A program made the translations under genes and the position numbers. Positions 16,350 through 23,757 of a DNA stretch of 44,855 nucleotides are shown here, piece after piece. This DNA is from Comamonadaceae bacterium (lineage in GTDB: Bacteria > Pseudomonadota > Gammaproteobacteria > Burkholderiales > Burkholderiaceae_C), in contig CANEXF010000020.1 in the NCBI GenBank assembly GCA_947443645.1, forward strand, positions 1-44,855, read 5' to 3'. The notes below the pieces were generated by a model. It was given only the letters and a program-made list of their open reading frames with translations, ran no database searches and was not told where the DNA came from. Position 1 is the stretch's first letter. Each line of letters begins with the position of its first letter.

Positions 16350-18113
16350 ATGACCACTACCACCAGCACGACCAGCAGCACCAGCGCGGCAAGCATAGTC
16401 AGCACCCTGGGGACAGGTTCAGGTATAGACATCAAGGCACTGGCTACCAATCTGATGGAGGCTGAGAAAACACCCGCTAAGGCGGTCATTGACAAAAAAG
16501 TGGCGGCATCTACCGCCAATATTTCGGGCTATGCCGCCATCAAGTACGTACTTGACACCCTGAAAACTGCATTTTCAGACTTGAAAGACCAGAGCGACTT
16601 CAACGCCATAACGCCGACCAACAGCCAGCCCAGCGCCTTGTCCATTTCCGCCGGCGCCACCGCGACGACAGGAAACCACTCAATCTCCATCACCAGCCTG
16701 GCCAAACCACAGCGCAACATCAGTGCCGGTTTTGCGACTGGCAACACCACCCTCAATGGTGGCGTTGCCTTTAACTTGTCTCTTTCTGTGCATGGCGGCG
16801 CGGCGCAAACAATTGCGGTGACAGACACAACGCCAACCGGTGTTGCCATCGCCATCAACAAGGCCGGACTGGGTGTGACGGCGCAAATCATCAAGACCGG
16901 CGACGCCACAGCGCCTTACAAAATCATGTTGACGGGCACCTCCGGTGCGGCCAACGACTTCACGCTCAGCAGCGACAACCTGCCGGCCGCGCCCACCGTC
17001 GTCACAACCCAGGGCGACAGCACAACCGCCAGCCCCGTGACCGAGTCGTCACAACTGACGTTTGGTTCTGGCGTGACTGCAGGCCAGAGTCTGACCGTGG
17101 GCGGCTTGACTTACACCGCAGCCCAGGACGCCAGCGCGGCGGAAGTAGCCAACGCCTTTGCATCGCTGGCAGTTGGCGCCACGACAGGCGCTGGCACGGC
17201 CAAAGGCAGCTATAGCGGTGCCTTGACTGGCTTCTCCACTGGCGCGAATACCAACAATACCGTAACCGCCATCAGCAGCGCGGCAAACAGCAACGTCACG
17301 GACCTGAGAGTCAGCGTCAGTGGTTTGAGCTTTGCGTCATCCTTGCAGACCGCCAGCAATGCGGCGCTCAATGTCGATGGCGTAGATATCACCAGCAGCA
17401 GCAACCAGGTGCAGGATGCCATCAGCGGCGTCACGCTGAATTTGAGCGGCCTTACCAGTGGCACGGCCACATTGAATTTCACGCGTGACACGACTGCCGT
17501 AAAAACCAAAATACAGGCGCTGGTCACGGCCTACAACGACGCCAACAGTATGTTGACGGTGGTTTCAGATTCGAAATCTACAGTCACCGACTACGGTGCC
17601 TCCCTGGTTGGCAACTCTATCGTCGGACAGATTCGAAGTCAGATTCGCGCCATGGTGATTGGCGACTCATCCTCGCCATCGGGCGGCATCAACGCCATGC
17701 GCGACCTGGGAGTTTCAATCGACAAGACTGGCGTCTTGCAACTCGATGCGACCAAGCTGGATACGACATTGAACAGCAACTTTGACAACGCAGTCACCAT
17801 GCTGTCGGCCAACCGCGAGAACCTCAGCACCTACAGCACCTGGACTGCGGGCGTGGCAGGCGATGCAGTCAAAAAACTCACCGCCTTGCTGGCCAACACG
17901 GGAACACTAACCACCCAAAGCGCCAATGCGACCAGCAAAATAAAAAGTTACAACGACGACCTCGCCAAGCTCGAGACCCGTATGGCCAGCTTGTTGGCGC
18001 GCTACAACAAGCAATTTGCAGCCATGGACAGCATCGTCGGCCAGACCAAGAGTGTTGCCGCAGGCTTGACCAGCACCTTTGCCGGCATGATGGCCGCTTA
18101 CACCAACAAGTAA
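16350..18113 (+). CDS. fliD: Flagellar filament cap protein FliD
   Basis: A 587-residue cap protein (HAP2) that sits at the filament tip and helps flagellin fold into place. The N-terminal signature is present: LGTGSGIDIKALATNLMEAEKTPAKAVIDKK, then a coiled segment. The C-terminal region is also typical: ILSS-like core replaced here by LGVSIDKTGVLQLDATKLD and ending KSYNDDLAKLETRMASLLARYNKQFAAMDSIVGQ. It is somewhat longer than the E. coli protein (468). The start lacks a strong ribosome site, but no other start keeps the signature intact. It has its own FliA promoter. Confidence 0.93.
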   Translation: MTTTTSTTSSTSAASIVSTLGTGSGIDIKALATNLMEAEKTPAKAVIDKKVAASTANISGYAAIKYVLDTLKTAFSDLKDQSDFNAITPTNSQPSALSISAGATATTGNHSISITSLAKPQRNISAGFATGNTTLNGGVAFNLSLSVHGGAAQTIAVTDTTPTGVAIAINKAGLGVTAQIIKTGDATAPYKIMLTGTSGAANDFTLSSDNLPAAPTVVTTQGDSTTASPVTESSQLTFGSGVTAGQSLTVGGLTYTAAQDASAAEVANAFASLAVGATTGAGTAKGSYSGALTGFSTGANTNNTVTAISSAANSNVTDLRVSVSGLSFASSLQTASNAALNVDGVDITSSSNQVQDAISGVTLNLSGLTSGTATLNFTRDTTAVKTKIQALVTAYNDANSMLTVVSDSKSTVTDYGASLVGNSIVGQIRSQIRAMVIGDSSSPSGGINAMRDLGVSIDKTGVLQLDATKLDTTLNSNFDNAVTMLSANRENLSTYSTWTAGVAGDAVKKLTALLANTGTLTTQSANATSKIKSYNDDLAKLETRMASLLARYNKQFAAMDSIVGQTKSVAAGLTSTFAGMMAAYTNK

Positions 18114-18141
18114 TCTTTTTCGAAAAATTGGTCAAAGCGGC

Positions 18142-18168
18142 TAAAGTTTGCCGCAGTTGCTCCGATTC
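18142..18168 (+). promoter_or_regulatory. Sigma-28 (FliA) promoter of flaG
   Basis: TAAAGTTT (18142-18149) is identical to the FliA -35 consensus. After 11 bases, TCCGATTC (18161-18168) shares CCGAT with the -10 consensus and is identical to the fliC -10 element. Confidence 0.85.
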
Positions 18169-18259
18169 CTTTGCTACTGAACCCTACCTGCGCGTCTGTT
18201 TGTGCAGATGCTCCCTTCTTCACAACAGGTTCAGCAGTTTTAGCAAAGGACGGCAAATC

Positions 18260-18634
18260 ATGGTTTCCGAGTCAAAGAACATCAGCAGTGCCAGGGTGCA
18301 AGTACTGCCCACGCCTGCGCCAGTCGCAACGGCTGCAGCCACACCGGTAGCAGCCAGCCCCAAGGTATCCGCACCCAAGCCGGTTCAGCTTCAGTTTGAC
18401 GAAGCCAAGAACCGGAAGAACGTGCAAGACGCAGTTAGCGCGCTGAACGAACAGATGGCCGCAACCAAAACCGGTCTGGGCTTTCATATGGACGAAGCCG
18501 TGGGCGGCCCGGTCGTCACGGTGCGCAGCGCCGAGACCGGCGAAGTCGTGCGCCAAATACCCAATGAAGTCGTGGTGCAGGTCGCACACAGCATTGACGC
18601 GCTCAAAGGTCTGCTGCTTAACGCCAAGGTTTAA
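18260..18634 (+). CDS. flaG: FlaG family protein
   Basis: A 124-residue protein. The N-terminal half is low-complexity Ala/Pro/Val; the C-terminal half is the FlaG domain (FHMDEAVGGPVVTVRSAETGEVVRQIPNEVVVQVAHSID). FlaG proteins are found next to flagellin and fliD genes and affect filament length in several bacteria; the exact mechanism is not settled. The ATG at 18260 is chosen because AAAGGA lies 9 bases upstream and the region before it holds the promoter. It sits between fliD and fliC, each with its own FliA promoter. Confidence 0.88.
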   Translation: MVSESKNISSARVQVLPTPAPVATAAATPVAASPKVSAPKPVQLQFDEAKNRKNVQDAVSALNEQMAATKTGLGFHMDEAVGGPVVTVRSAETGEVVRQIPNEVVVQVAHSIDALKGLLLNAKV

Positions 18635-18664
18635 AAATAAATTCATTGAATTTATTCAAATCAC

Positions 18665-18691
18665 TCAAGTTCAGTAAAAAACGTCCGATTC
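18665..18691 (+). promoter_or_regulatory. Sigma-28 (FliA) promoter of fliC
   Basis: TCAAGTTC (18665-18672), 11 bases, then TCCGATTC (18684-18691). The -35 octamer is the same as those of flgM and fliD, and the -10 octamer is the same as that of flaG. It lies in an AT-rich leader 69 bases before the ATG. Confidence 0.85.
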
Positions 18692-18759
18692 ATCAGTTAA
18701 CAAGATTTCACATCGAACCTCTTGTCAACGTCAAAAATCCCCATTGAAGGAGAATTTCT

Positions 18760-20022
18760 ATGTCAGTCATCAACACCAACGTCAAGTCCCTCGTTGCACA
18801 GAACGCCCTTGCAGTGAACAACCGTTCACTCTCTACATCCATGCAGCAACTGTCCACCGGTAAGCGCATCAACAGCGCAAGCGACGACGCAGCTGGACTG
18901 GCGATTTCGGACCGAATGACCTCCCAGATCAAAGGCCTCGATATGGCAGTTCGCAACGCCAACGACGGCGTCTCGCTTCTGCAGACGGCAGAGGGCGCAA
19001 CCTCAGAGATGACCAATATGCTGTCCAGGATGCGGGAACTTGCCGTTCAGTCTTCGAACGACACCAACAGCACCACGGACCGCGCGGCGTTGGACACAGA
19101 GTACCAACAGCTCACCAAGGAAATTTCACGGATTGCGACCAATACGCAGTGGAACGGCATGAACATCCTTAACAATACCGGCGTGGGTGTTGCAGGTGGA
19201 GCAGGTGATGTCGGTGTTGGCTCACGCAACGTGACCTTCCAAGTTGGGGCAAACGCCAACCAGACAATCAGCGTCGGATTAAAAGATTTTTCTTTTGGGA
19301 CTGGAACACCGGCCACAGCAAGCTCTGCACAGATTAACCTGGCTGCGGATGATAATTCCACAGTGGATCAAGTCCAGATCAAAATCGGAGCGACCACATT
19401 CAGTAGCACCGCATTTACAGCTGGCAACATCGCAGCCATTCCAACTGCGGCTTCCGCTACAACACTTGCAAGCAGCTTGCAGACTCAAATCCAGAGCACT
19501 GTAGGATTTGAAAATGTTACGGTGACTGCCATAGGTTCAACATTGAATTTCGCAGACTCTCAGGGCCGCGCAATCAGTGATTTCAAGACAGGTACAGCTG
19601 GTACGTTTGCTGCCACAACAAACGCGTCAAGTGCAGATACGTACGTTGCAGGTGCAGCTGCCGCGGGAGCAACGACACCGGCCACAACGGCGGTATTCTC
19701 TGGTACTGCGCGTATCAATGACACCAACATTTTGACGCAAGCCGCGTCCAATACTGCAGTGGGACGGCTTGATGCAGCAATCACAGCTGTAGACACGCAG
19801 CGCTCGACCATGGGCTCGGTGATTAATCGCTTGACCCACGCCGCAGACAACTTGTCCAACGTCTCGCAAAACACAAGCGAGTCACGCAGCCGAATCTTGG
19901 ACACTGACTACGCCAAGGCCACCACCGAACTCGCACGCACGCAGATCATCCAGCAAGCGGCAACGGCCATGCTGGCCCAGGCCAACCAGTCCAGCCAGTC
20001 CGTGCTGGCCCTGCTGAAGTAA
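18760..20022 (+). CDS. fliC: Flagellin, normal size (420 residues)
   Basis: The main filament subunit candidate. The N-terminal D0/D1 sequence ([47 protein letters not shown]) and the C-terminal partner ([62 protein letters not shown]) are fully conserved. The middle (about residues 165-330) is variable, and its DNA looks more AT-rich than the ends. A strong GAAGGAGA site precedes the ATG. Its own FliA promoter and a strong terminator make it a single-gene unit. Another flagellin, twice as long, lies at 23758. Confidence 0.96.
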   Translation: MSVINTNVKSLVAQNALAVNNRSLSTSMQQLSTGKRINSASDDAAGLAISDRMTSQIKGLDMAVRNANDGVSLLQTAEGATSEMTNMLSRMRELAVQSSNDTNSTTDRAALDTEYQQLTKEISRIATNTQWNGMNILNNTGVGVAGGAGDVGVGSRNVTFQVGANANQTISVGLKDFSFGTGTPATASSAQINLAADDNSTVDQVQIKIGATTFSSTAFTAGNIAAIPTAASATTLASSLQTQIQSTVGFENVTVTAIGSTLNFADSQGRAISDFKTGTAGTFAATTNASSADTYVAGAAAAGATTPATTAVFSGTARINDTNILTQAASNTAVGRLDAAITAVDTQRSTMGSVINRLTHAADNLSNVSQNTSESRSRILDTDYAKATTELARTQIIQQAATAMLAQANQSSQSVLALLK

Positions 20023-20065
20023 GCTGACCTGAGACAGCCGCCGGGCGCAAGTCCGGCGCAAAGCC

Positions 20066-20094
20066 AAAGGCCACCCTTGAGGTGGCCTTTTTTT
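20066..20094 (+). terminator. Rho-independent terminator of fliC
   Basis: A perfect 10-bp stem (AAAGGCCACC/GGTGGCCTTT) with loop CTTGA is followed by a run of T (20088-20094). It lies 43 bases after the fliC stop. Confidence 0.93.
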
Positions 20095-20193
20095 GTCTGC
20101 CTCCAAACGCCTGCGGTCTCCTGGAGCGCAGCGCAGTAATCCATATCCGCATCTCCAAGGATCGCCGCCGCCTGCCGGCAAGTCTTGTTGAAT

Positions 20194-20733
20194 CTAGCCC
20201 TGGTCTATGACAGTGCTGGCCGAGTAAGCCATTGGACGGCTGTGGCTAATCGCTTGTCGAGCCTGCTCAGCCGATGCGATCCAGCCATTGGTCTGGGCGT
20301 ATTCCAGGAAGGCTTGCGTGCTCAAGAGAATGCATGGCCTGGCAAGACCTTGCGCGTTGTTGATGAACCAGGCATCTTCAAAAAGAACAACCGGAGCCTC
20401 GCCAGAGCCATTGAGTTGCAAATCGATCAGCAAGCTCTGTATCGAAAGCTCGCCGACGTTTCTTGGCTTTTGATAATCCGGATCCACAGCCCTCCTGGCC
20501 TTGATCGTGGTCCCGACTTGGGTGTTGAAGGTCTCGATGTTGACCGCGTTGGCCGTGTAATAAGCCAGCAATCTTTGTGCTTCGATAGAAGCGTTTGGCA
20601 GTAGCCCTCGATCAATGGTTTCCTCGCGGACGATATCGGCCAGGCCCACTTTGAATCGCGCCAACAAATGCAATAAGTCGCCGGCGGCCAAGGAAAACAG
20701 TGGGCCGGAGTCCGGCACGAGCAAACGGCTCAT
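20194..20733 (-). CDS. PIN-domain toxin-like protein of a toxin-antitoxin pair
   Basis: A 179-residue protein whose start, VPDSGPLFSLAAGDLLHLL, resembles the PIN nuclease entry (D8), followed by EE at about 37-38 (VREETIDRG), GELSIQSLL near residue 95-105 and a later Asp in VLFEDAW. These are the places of the acidic metal ligands of PIN RNases (VapC and DUF3368 types), which cut tRNA or rRNA when freed from their antitoxin. It is slightly longer than classic VapC. Its ATG overlaps the stop of the upstream gene by ATGA, as usual in such modules. The call is by pattern and gene pairing; the target is unknown. Confidence 0.65.
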   Translation of the reverse strand: MSRLLVPDSGPLFSLAAGDLLHLLARFKVGLADIVREETIDRGLLPNASIEAQRLLAYYTANAVNIETFNTQVGTTIKARRAVDPDYQKPRNVGELSIQSLLIDLQLNGSGEAPVVLFEDAWFINNAQGLARPCILLSTQAFLEYAQTNGWIASAEQARQAISHSRPMAYSASTVIDQG

Positions 20734-21143
20734 GCGGAAGCGGCATCCCTGGCGGGCTTGCCGCGCTTCTTGACTACAGGAAGTGGCTCAAGCAAGCAGG
20801 CGTCAAGCGCGTCTTTCGCCTGTAGCAACTGCTCGCTCACTAGCTCTTTCGAAAGTCGGGGCAAGGGCAAGCCGGCGTCTGCAAGGCGTTGCAATAAATA
20901 GCCGGCATCTTGGAGTTCGAGTCGGCGCGCCCCTTCCATGATGGAAATCCGTCCAATACTCACATCCATCAACACACGGGTGGCAGGATCAATAGCCGGC
21001 GAGCGCCGCATTTCGTCTTGGCCTAAGGAGGCGAACAGGGCGGACACCAGCTTGTTGAGCGAGCCACCGTGCTTGGCGACAAAAGACTTGGCATTTGCCA
21101 GATCTGCCTCATCAACTTCAAAACCGATTTTTGCCTTGCCCAT
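20730..21143 (-). CDS. Antitoxin-like protein: ribbon-helix-helix plus UPF0175-like segment
   Basis: A 137-residue protein. The N-terminal 45 residues (KIGFEVDEADLANAKSFVAKHGGSLNKLVSALFASL) look like a ribbon-helix-helix DNA-binding domain. Residues about 65-105 (DVSIGRISIMEGARRLELQDAGYLLQRLADAGLPLP) resemble the short UPF0175/HTH antitoxin type. The end is basic. Such proteins neutralise the toxin and repress their own operon. The ATG at 21143 is chosen because GCGAGG lies 7 bases upstream; the frame stays open to 21218, but that region holds the promoter. It overlaps the PIN-like toxin gene by 4 bases. Confidence 0.65.
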   Translation of the reverse strand: MGKAKIGFEVDEADLANAKSFVAKHGGSLNKLVSALFASLGQDEMRRSPAIDPATRVLMDVSIGRISIMEGARRLELQDAGYLLQRLADAGLPLPRLSKELVSEQLLQAKDALDACLLEPLPVVKKRGKPARDAASA

Positions 21144-21179
21144 ACGAACCTCGCTTGATAAGCAACAATTTACCCAATA

Positions 21180-21208
21180 ATCATGGGGGCTCTTGAATGT
21201 CTTGTCAA
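21180..21208 (-). promoter_or_regulatory. Sigma-70-like promoter of the first toxin-antitoxin pair
   Basis: On the minus strand a perfect TTGACA (21208-21203), a 17-base spacer and CATGAT (21185-21180, 4 of 6 to TATAAT) lie about 37 bases before the antitoxin ATG. Confidence 0.6.
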
Positions 21209-21247
21209 GCCGGCTCATCAGTCGAAATCAAGCCAAAGCCTGAAATC

Positions 21248-21331
21248 GCGTGCGTCAGCCACATTTTTATGCGCTCTTTTATGCATTAAAAATGGCTGTA
21301 GCGCACGCTGTACGGGCGCAAGCAGCTATTT
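21248..21331. repeat. REP-like inverted repeats between two toxin-antitoxin operons
   Basis: The 313-base gap 21144-21456 has no gene. It contains two overlapping dyads. The first has arms of about 25 bases at 21248-21272 and 21283-21308 (both contain CAGCC/GGCTG and a T/A run) around a 10-base loop. The second pairs 21290-21304 (AAATGGCTGTAGCGC) with 21316-21331 (GCGCAAGCAGCTATTT). The second unit resembles an AAATAGCTGCTTGCGC-type palindrome that recurs between genes in Comamonadaceae. The rest of the gap holds the two promoters of the flanking modules. Confidence 0.6.
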
Positions 21332-21394
21332 ATTTTGTAGTGCCCGATGAGTTTCAGCGGTCCTGGATGCACTGACCAGCACGCTTTCGAAGTG

Positions 21395-21423
21395 TTGACA
21401 AAAAGCAGCCACTTAAATACCCT
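21395..21423 (+). promoter_or_regulatory. Possible sigma-70 promoter of the second toxin-antitoxin pair
   Basis: A perfect TTGACA (21395-21400) with a 17-base spacer to TACCCT (21418-21423), a poor -10 element. The site lies 33 bases before the antitoxin ATG. The -10 assignment is uncertain. Confidence 0.4.
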
Positions 21424-21456
21424 TATGGTTTCAATTTGTTAACTATGGAGGTCATC

Positions 21457-21720
21457 ATGACTGAAATTATGACCATCAAGCAGATGCCTGCCGATCTGAA
21501 ACGCTATTGGGCCGAGGAAGCCAAGAGGCACGATCGATCCATGAACAAGGAAGTTCTTCGCTTGCTGGAGGAGGAGCGCGCTCGTCGCGAAGCTGCCAAA
21601 GCCCAGGCCAAAGACATGGACAGCATCATGGCGTCGGCCCGGCGGCTGCAAAGCTTCGCAGTGGTCGATCAGCGCCCCGTCGAAGAAATCCTGTATGACG
21701 AGCAAGGTATGCCCAAGTGA
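21457..21720 (+). CDS. FitA/Arc-type ribbon-helix-helix antitoxin
   Basis: An 87-residue protein. The N-terminal TIKQMPADLKRYWAEEAKRHDRSMNKEVLRLLEEER is the Arc-like ribbon-helix-helix fold seen in FitA-type antitoxins: a short strand, then two helices with the turn HDRSMNKE. The C-terminal part (ASARRLQSFAVVDQRPVEEILYDEQGMPK) is the extended toxin-binding arm. ATG at 21457 is preferred to the earlier ATG at 21436 because GGAGG lies just upstream. Its stop overlaps a GTG start of the PIN toxin (GTGA). It would repress its own operon in complex with the toxin. Confidence 0.8.
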   Translation: MTEIMTIKQMPADLKRYWAEEAKRHDRSMNKEVLRLLEEERARREAAKAQAKDMDSIMASARRLQSFAVVDQRPVEEILYDEQGMPK

Positions 21721-22202
21721 AGAAAATGCTAGCCGCAGCCGTGGTGGATTCGTCGGCATTGATTTGCATCGCGAAGGGCGAGCCAGCCGCCAATTTGTTT
21801 CTCAACGAGATGGGGAATACCGGCAAGCTATACATCTCTGCGGCAACGCACGCCGAAGTGATTCTGGCGACGATGTCTTTGCAAGCCGAGGGTGCAGTCG
21901 AGGCGATGCAAGGGTTTATCGCCACCTTGAAAATCGAGACCGTGGACTTTGGCGGCGACGACATCCAAGCCTACAAGGAGGCCGCGCTAAAGCATCACCT
22001 GAAGGCCAAGCCCCCCGGCCCGCTCAACATGGGCGACGTGTTCTCGTTCCAGCTCGCGGTGAAACTGAATTTGCCCTTGTTTTTTCAAGGCAAGGACTTT
22101 TTAAAAACGCCAGTGAAAAACGCGATGACGCGGCTGGGATACGACATGAACGAAGAGAATCTGGGCGTGCCCACCAAGCCACGCTCAATTTTGGGACAGT
22201 GA
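21717..22202 (+). CDS. vapC: VapC-type PIN-domain ribonuclease toxin
   Basis: A 161-residue PIN-domain protein. The acidic ligands appear in order: D11 in AVVDSSALICIAKGEP, the Glu in THAEVILA (about 48), the Asp in NMGDVFSFQLA (about 106) and the Asp in FFQGKDF (about 125). VapC toxins are Mg-dependent RNases, often against initiator tRNA or rRNA loops. The GTG at 21717 overlaps the antitoxin stop; an ATG at 21726 is a possible alternative. The C-terminal tail (about 25 residues past the PIN core) is longer than usual. Together with the preceding gene it forms a complete FitAB/VapBC-like module. Confidence 0.85.
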   Translation: MKKMLAAAVVDSSALICIAKGEPAANLFLNEMGNTGKLYISAATHAEVILATMSLQAEGAVEAMQGFIATLKIETVDFGGDDIQAYKEAALKHHLKAKPPGPLNMGDVFSFQLAVKLNLPLFFQGKDFLKTPVKNAMTRLGYDMNEENLGVPTKPRSILGQ

Positions 22203-22247
22203 TCAGCTGAATTCCCGCGCGCCTGCATGCGCCTGGCCGCTTTCGCC

Positions 22248-22490
22248 TCAGCGTTTTCTTTTGGATGAAGCGCCTATGGCGTCGCGCTGCTTGTCGAGGC
22301 GGTGTTGCTTGCGTTTGGCCATCTTGGCGATTTCAACGCGTTTGGTGTAGCCGGACTTGTCGGCCCAGGCCCACCAGACCACGGTCAAGGCAAAGGGCGA
22401 CAGCACTAGCCACCAGTCCCAGCTGGCAACCGGCCCAAACTCCAGGTACTTCATGAGCAGGGCCGCCACACCAATGAGTAATAAGTACAT
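22248..22490 (-). CDS. Small Trp-rich membrane protein (TIGR04438-like)
   Basis: An 80-residue protein: two hydrophobic segments (MYLLLIGVAALLMKYL and WWLVLSPFALTVVWWAWAD), rich in Trp, followed by a basic tail (KMAKRKQHRLDKQRDA). It resembles the small Trp-rich family found almost only in Betaproteobacteria; its function is unknown. The ATG at 22490 is chosen for the AGGAG site 6 bases upstream; the frame extends to 22547 without a better signal. It is convergent with vapC and divergent from the cytochrome c gene. Confidence 0.75.
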   Translation of the reverse strand: MYLLLIGVAALLMKYLEFGPVASWDWWLVLSPFALTVVWWAWADKSGYTKRVEIAKMAKRKQHRLDKQRDAIGASSKRKR

Positions 22491-22656
22491 CTTCAACTCC
22501 TGCTGGTTTGCGTATTTCAACGCGGTATCAAGTTGGTACAAGCCCACGTGCCTAGCCCGTCAGGCGCATTTCAGGGCATAAACCAGGGTTAAGCGGCAAC
22601 CCTACAATGGCGCAAGAAGACTGTACCCCAACCCCGACCTTCCACGAGAGCCCTCC

Positions 22657-22971
22657 ATGAAACGCATTCTTGTCGCATTGTCTGCCCTGGCCGCTGGTAT
22701 AGCGGTGTCAACACCGGCGATGGCTGATCTGCAACTGGCAACGGCCAAGAACTGCATGGCCTGCCACGCGGTCGACAAAAAACTGGTGGGCCCATCCTAC
22801 AAAGACGTTGCCGCCAAGTACGCAGGCCAAAGCGACGCCACCGAAAAGCTCGTTACCAAGGTCATGAAAGGTGGCGCTGGCGTCTGGGGCCCGGTGCCCA
22901 TGCCAGCCAACGCACAAGTCAGCGTGGACGACGCCAGAAAACTCGTCGCCTGGGTATTGAGCCAGAAATAA
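22657..22971 (+). CDS. Periplasmic class I cytochrome c (c551/c552 type)
   Basis: A 104-residue precursor with a Sec signal peptide (ALSALAAGIAVSTPAMA, cut before DLQLA). The mature part has one haem site CMACH (residues 33-37) and the c551/c552 pattern VGPSYKDVAAKYAG, GGAGVWGPVPMPAN (the Met is the sixth iron ligand) and ARKLVAWVL at the end. It carries electrons in the periplasm, usually to a terminal oxidase or nitrite reductase. It is a single gene with a strong terminator just downstream and has no evident link to the flagellar genes around it. Confidence 0.93.
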   Translation: MKRILVALSALAAGIAVSTPAMADLQLATAKNCMACHAVDKKLVGPSYKDVAAKYAGQSDATEKLVTKVMKGGAGVWGPVPMPANAQVSVDDARKLVAWVLSQK

Positions 22972-23010
22972 GCCCGCGCCCAGCAGGTCCCGAATTTGGG
23001 ATCGACGTCA

Positions 23011-23042
23011 AAGCCCTCCGGCCACTCACCGGAGGGCTTTTT
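23011..23042 (+). terminator. Rho-independent terminator of the cytochrome c gene
   Basis: A perfect 11-bp stem AAGCCCTCCGG/CCGGAGGGCTT (23011-23021 with 23029-23039), loop CCACTCA, ending in a T-run. It insulates the next sigma-54 promoter from read-through. Confidence 0.92.
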
Positions 23043-23068
23043 GCTTTGTGGGACGGGTGAATCTCGTA

Positions 23069-23084
23069 TGGCATATTTTTTGCT
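23069..23084 (+). promoter_or_regulatory. Sigma-54 promoter before the TPR-like gene and giant flagellin
   Basis: TGGCATATTTTTTGCT has GG at 23070-23071 and GC at 23082-23083 with the exact 10-base gap. It lies 69 bases before the TPR-like gene. I see no FliA site before the giant flagellin. Confidence 0.78.
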
Positions 23085-23152
23085 GCTTGCTGTGCAGAGA
23101 CACCCAGGTGTCGGACTATTGACGACTCAAAACATCCTTACAGGAGTACGCT

Positions 23153-23620
23153 ATGCGCCCGGAATTACAGCACCTCATGCAGCAAGTTGCCGCCATCCAA
23201 TCTCTCGATTTCGCAGAGGTTTCGCGCTTCGAGCCGGCTGATTTCCGCCAAGGCATTCAATGGCTTGTCGCGCAAGACAACACCGCGATGGCGCTGGCGC
23301 TGGCCGATGCCGGCTTGAGCCTGTACCCACAGAGCGAAGATATTCTGGCAATTGCCGGCTTGCTGGCCATGACGCAGCAAGACTGGCCTGCAGCGATTGA
23401 GCTGCTGCAGGACTTGTGCACTGTTCAGCAGGGCAACGTGCAAGCCATGACCTACCACATGCTGGCCCGCGCCTTGTGCTGCAACCTGGACCTGGCAGAA
23501 GCCAGGCAGGTGTTGGCACACGGGCTTGCCGCCTGGCCTGATGACGCCACATTGCTGGCCGAACAAGCCGACATGGCTTTGGCGCCAGTCGCCTTCTCTA
23601 CGGCAGGCCTGTCCAACTGA
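23153..23620 (+). CDS. TPR-like helical-repeat protein upstream of the giant flagellin
   Basis: A 155-residue, all-helical protein with about three tetratricopeptide-like pairs: MALALADAGLSLYPQSEDILAIAGLLA, WPAAIELLQDLCTVQQGNVQAMTYHMLARALC, and LAEARQVLAHGLAAWPDDATLLAEQADMAL. No signal peptide or membrane segment is seen, so it is probably cytoplasmic. Size and repeats resemble small chaperones of type III secretion, but I do not recognise a named family. A CAGGAG site precedes the ATG. It follows a sigma-54 promoter and is separated from the flagellin by 137 bases that contain a palindrome. A role as an export chaperone or regulator of that flagellin is an inference from position. Confidence 0.7.
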   Translation: MRPELQHLMQQVAAIQSLDFAEVSRFEPADFRQGIQWLVAQDNTAMALALADAGLSLYPQSEDILAIAGLLAMTQQDWPAAIELLQDLCTVQQGNVQAMTYHMLARALCCNLDLAEARQVLAHGLAAWPDDATLLAEQADMALAPVAFSTAGLSN

Positions 23621-23622
23621 AA

Positions 23623-23640
23623 GCGGCAAGGCCTTGCCGC
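23623..23640. repeat. Perfect 18-bp palindrome between TPR-like and giant flagellin genes
   Basis: GCGGCAAGGCCTTGCCGC starts three bases after the TPR-gene stop. As RNA it can fold to a 7-bp stem with a GGCC loop. There is no T-run, so it is more likely a processing, attenuation or protein-binding site than a terminator. Confidence 0.6.
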
Positions 23641-23757
23641 AGCGGCAATGCCACCATCCGCCTGGGTTGAATGCAAAGCCCTGTAATTTGTGCTTTTTTA
23701 TAAAAGAGACCGCTGTTGCAATAACGGCAGCGCGGGGCTCAAGATCTGGAGATCGAT

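Noticed and set aside
18116..18127. TTTTTCGAAAAA palindrome after fliD as terminator
   Set aside because: Too short and AT-rich to form a stable hairpin, without a proper T-run after it.
23660..23757. Possible FliA or sigma-70 promoter directly before the giant flagellin (TATAAA at 23699)
   Set aside because: No acceptable -35 element at the right distance and no CCGAT-like -10 element.
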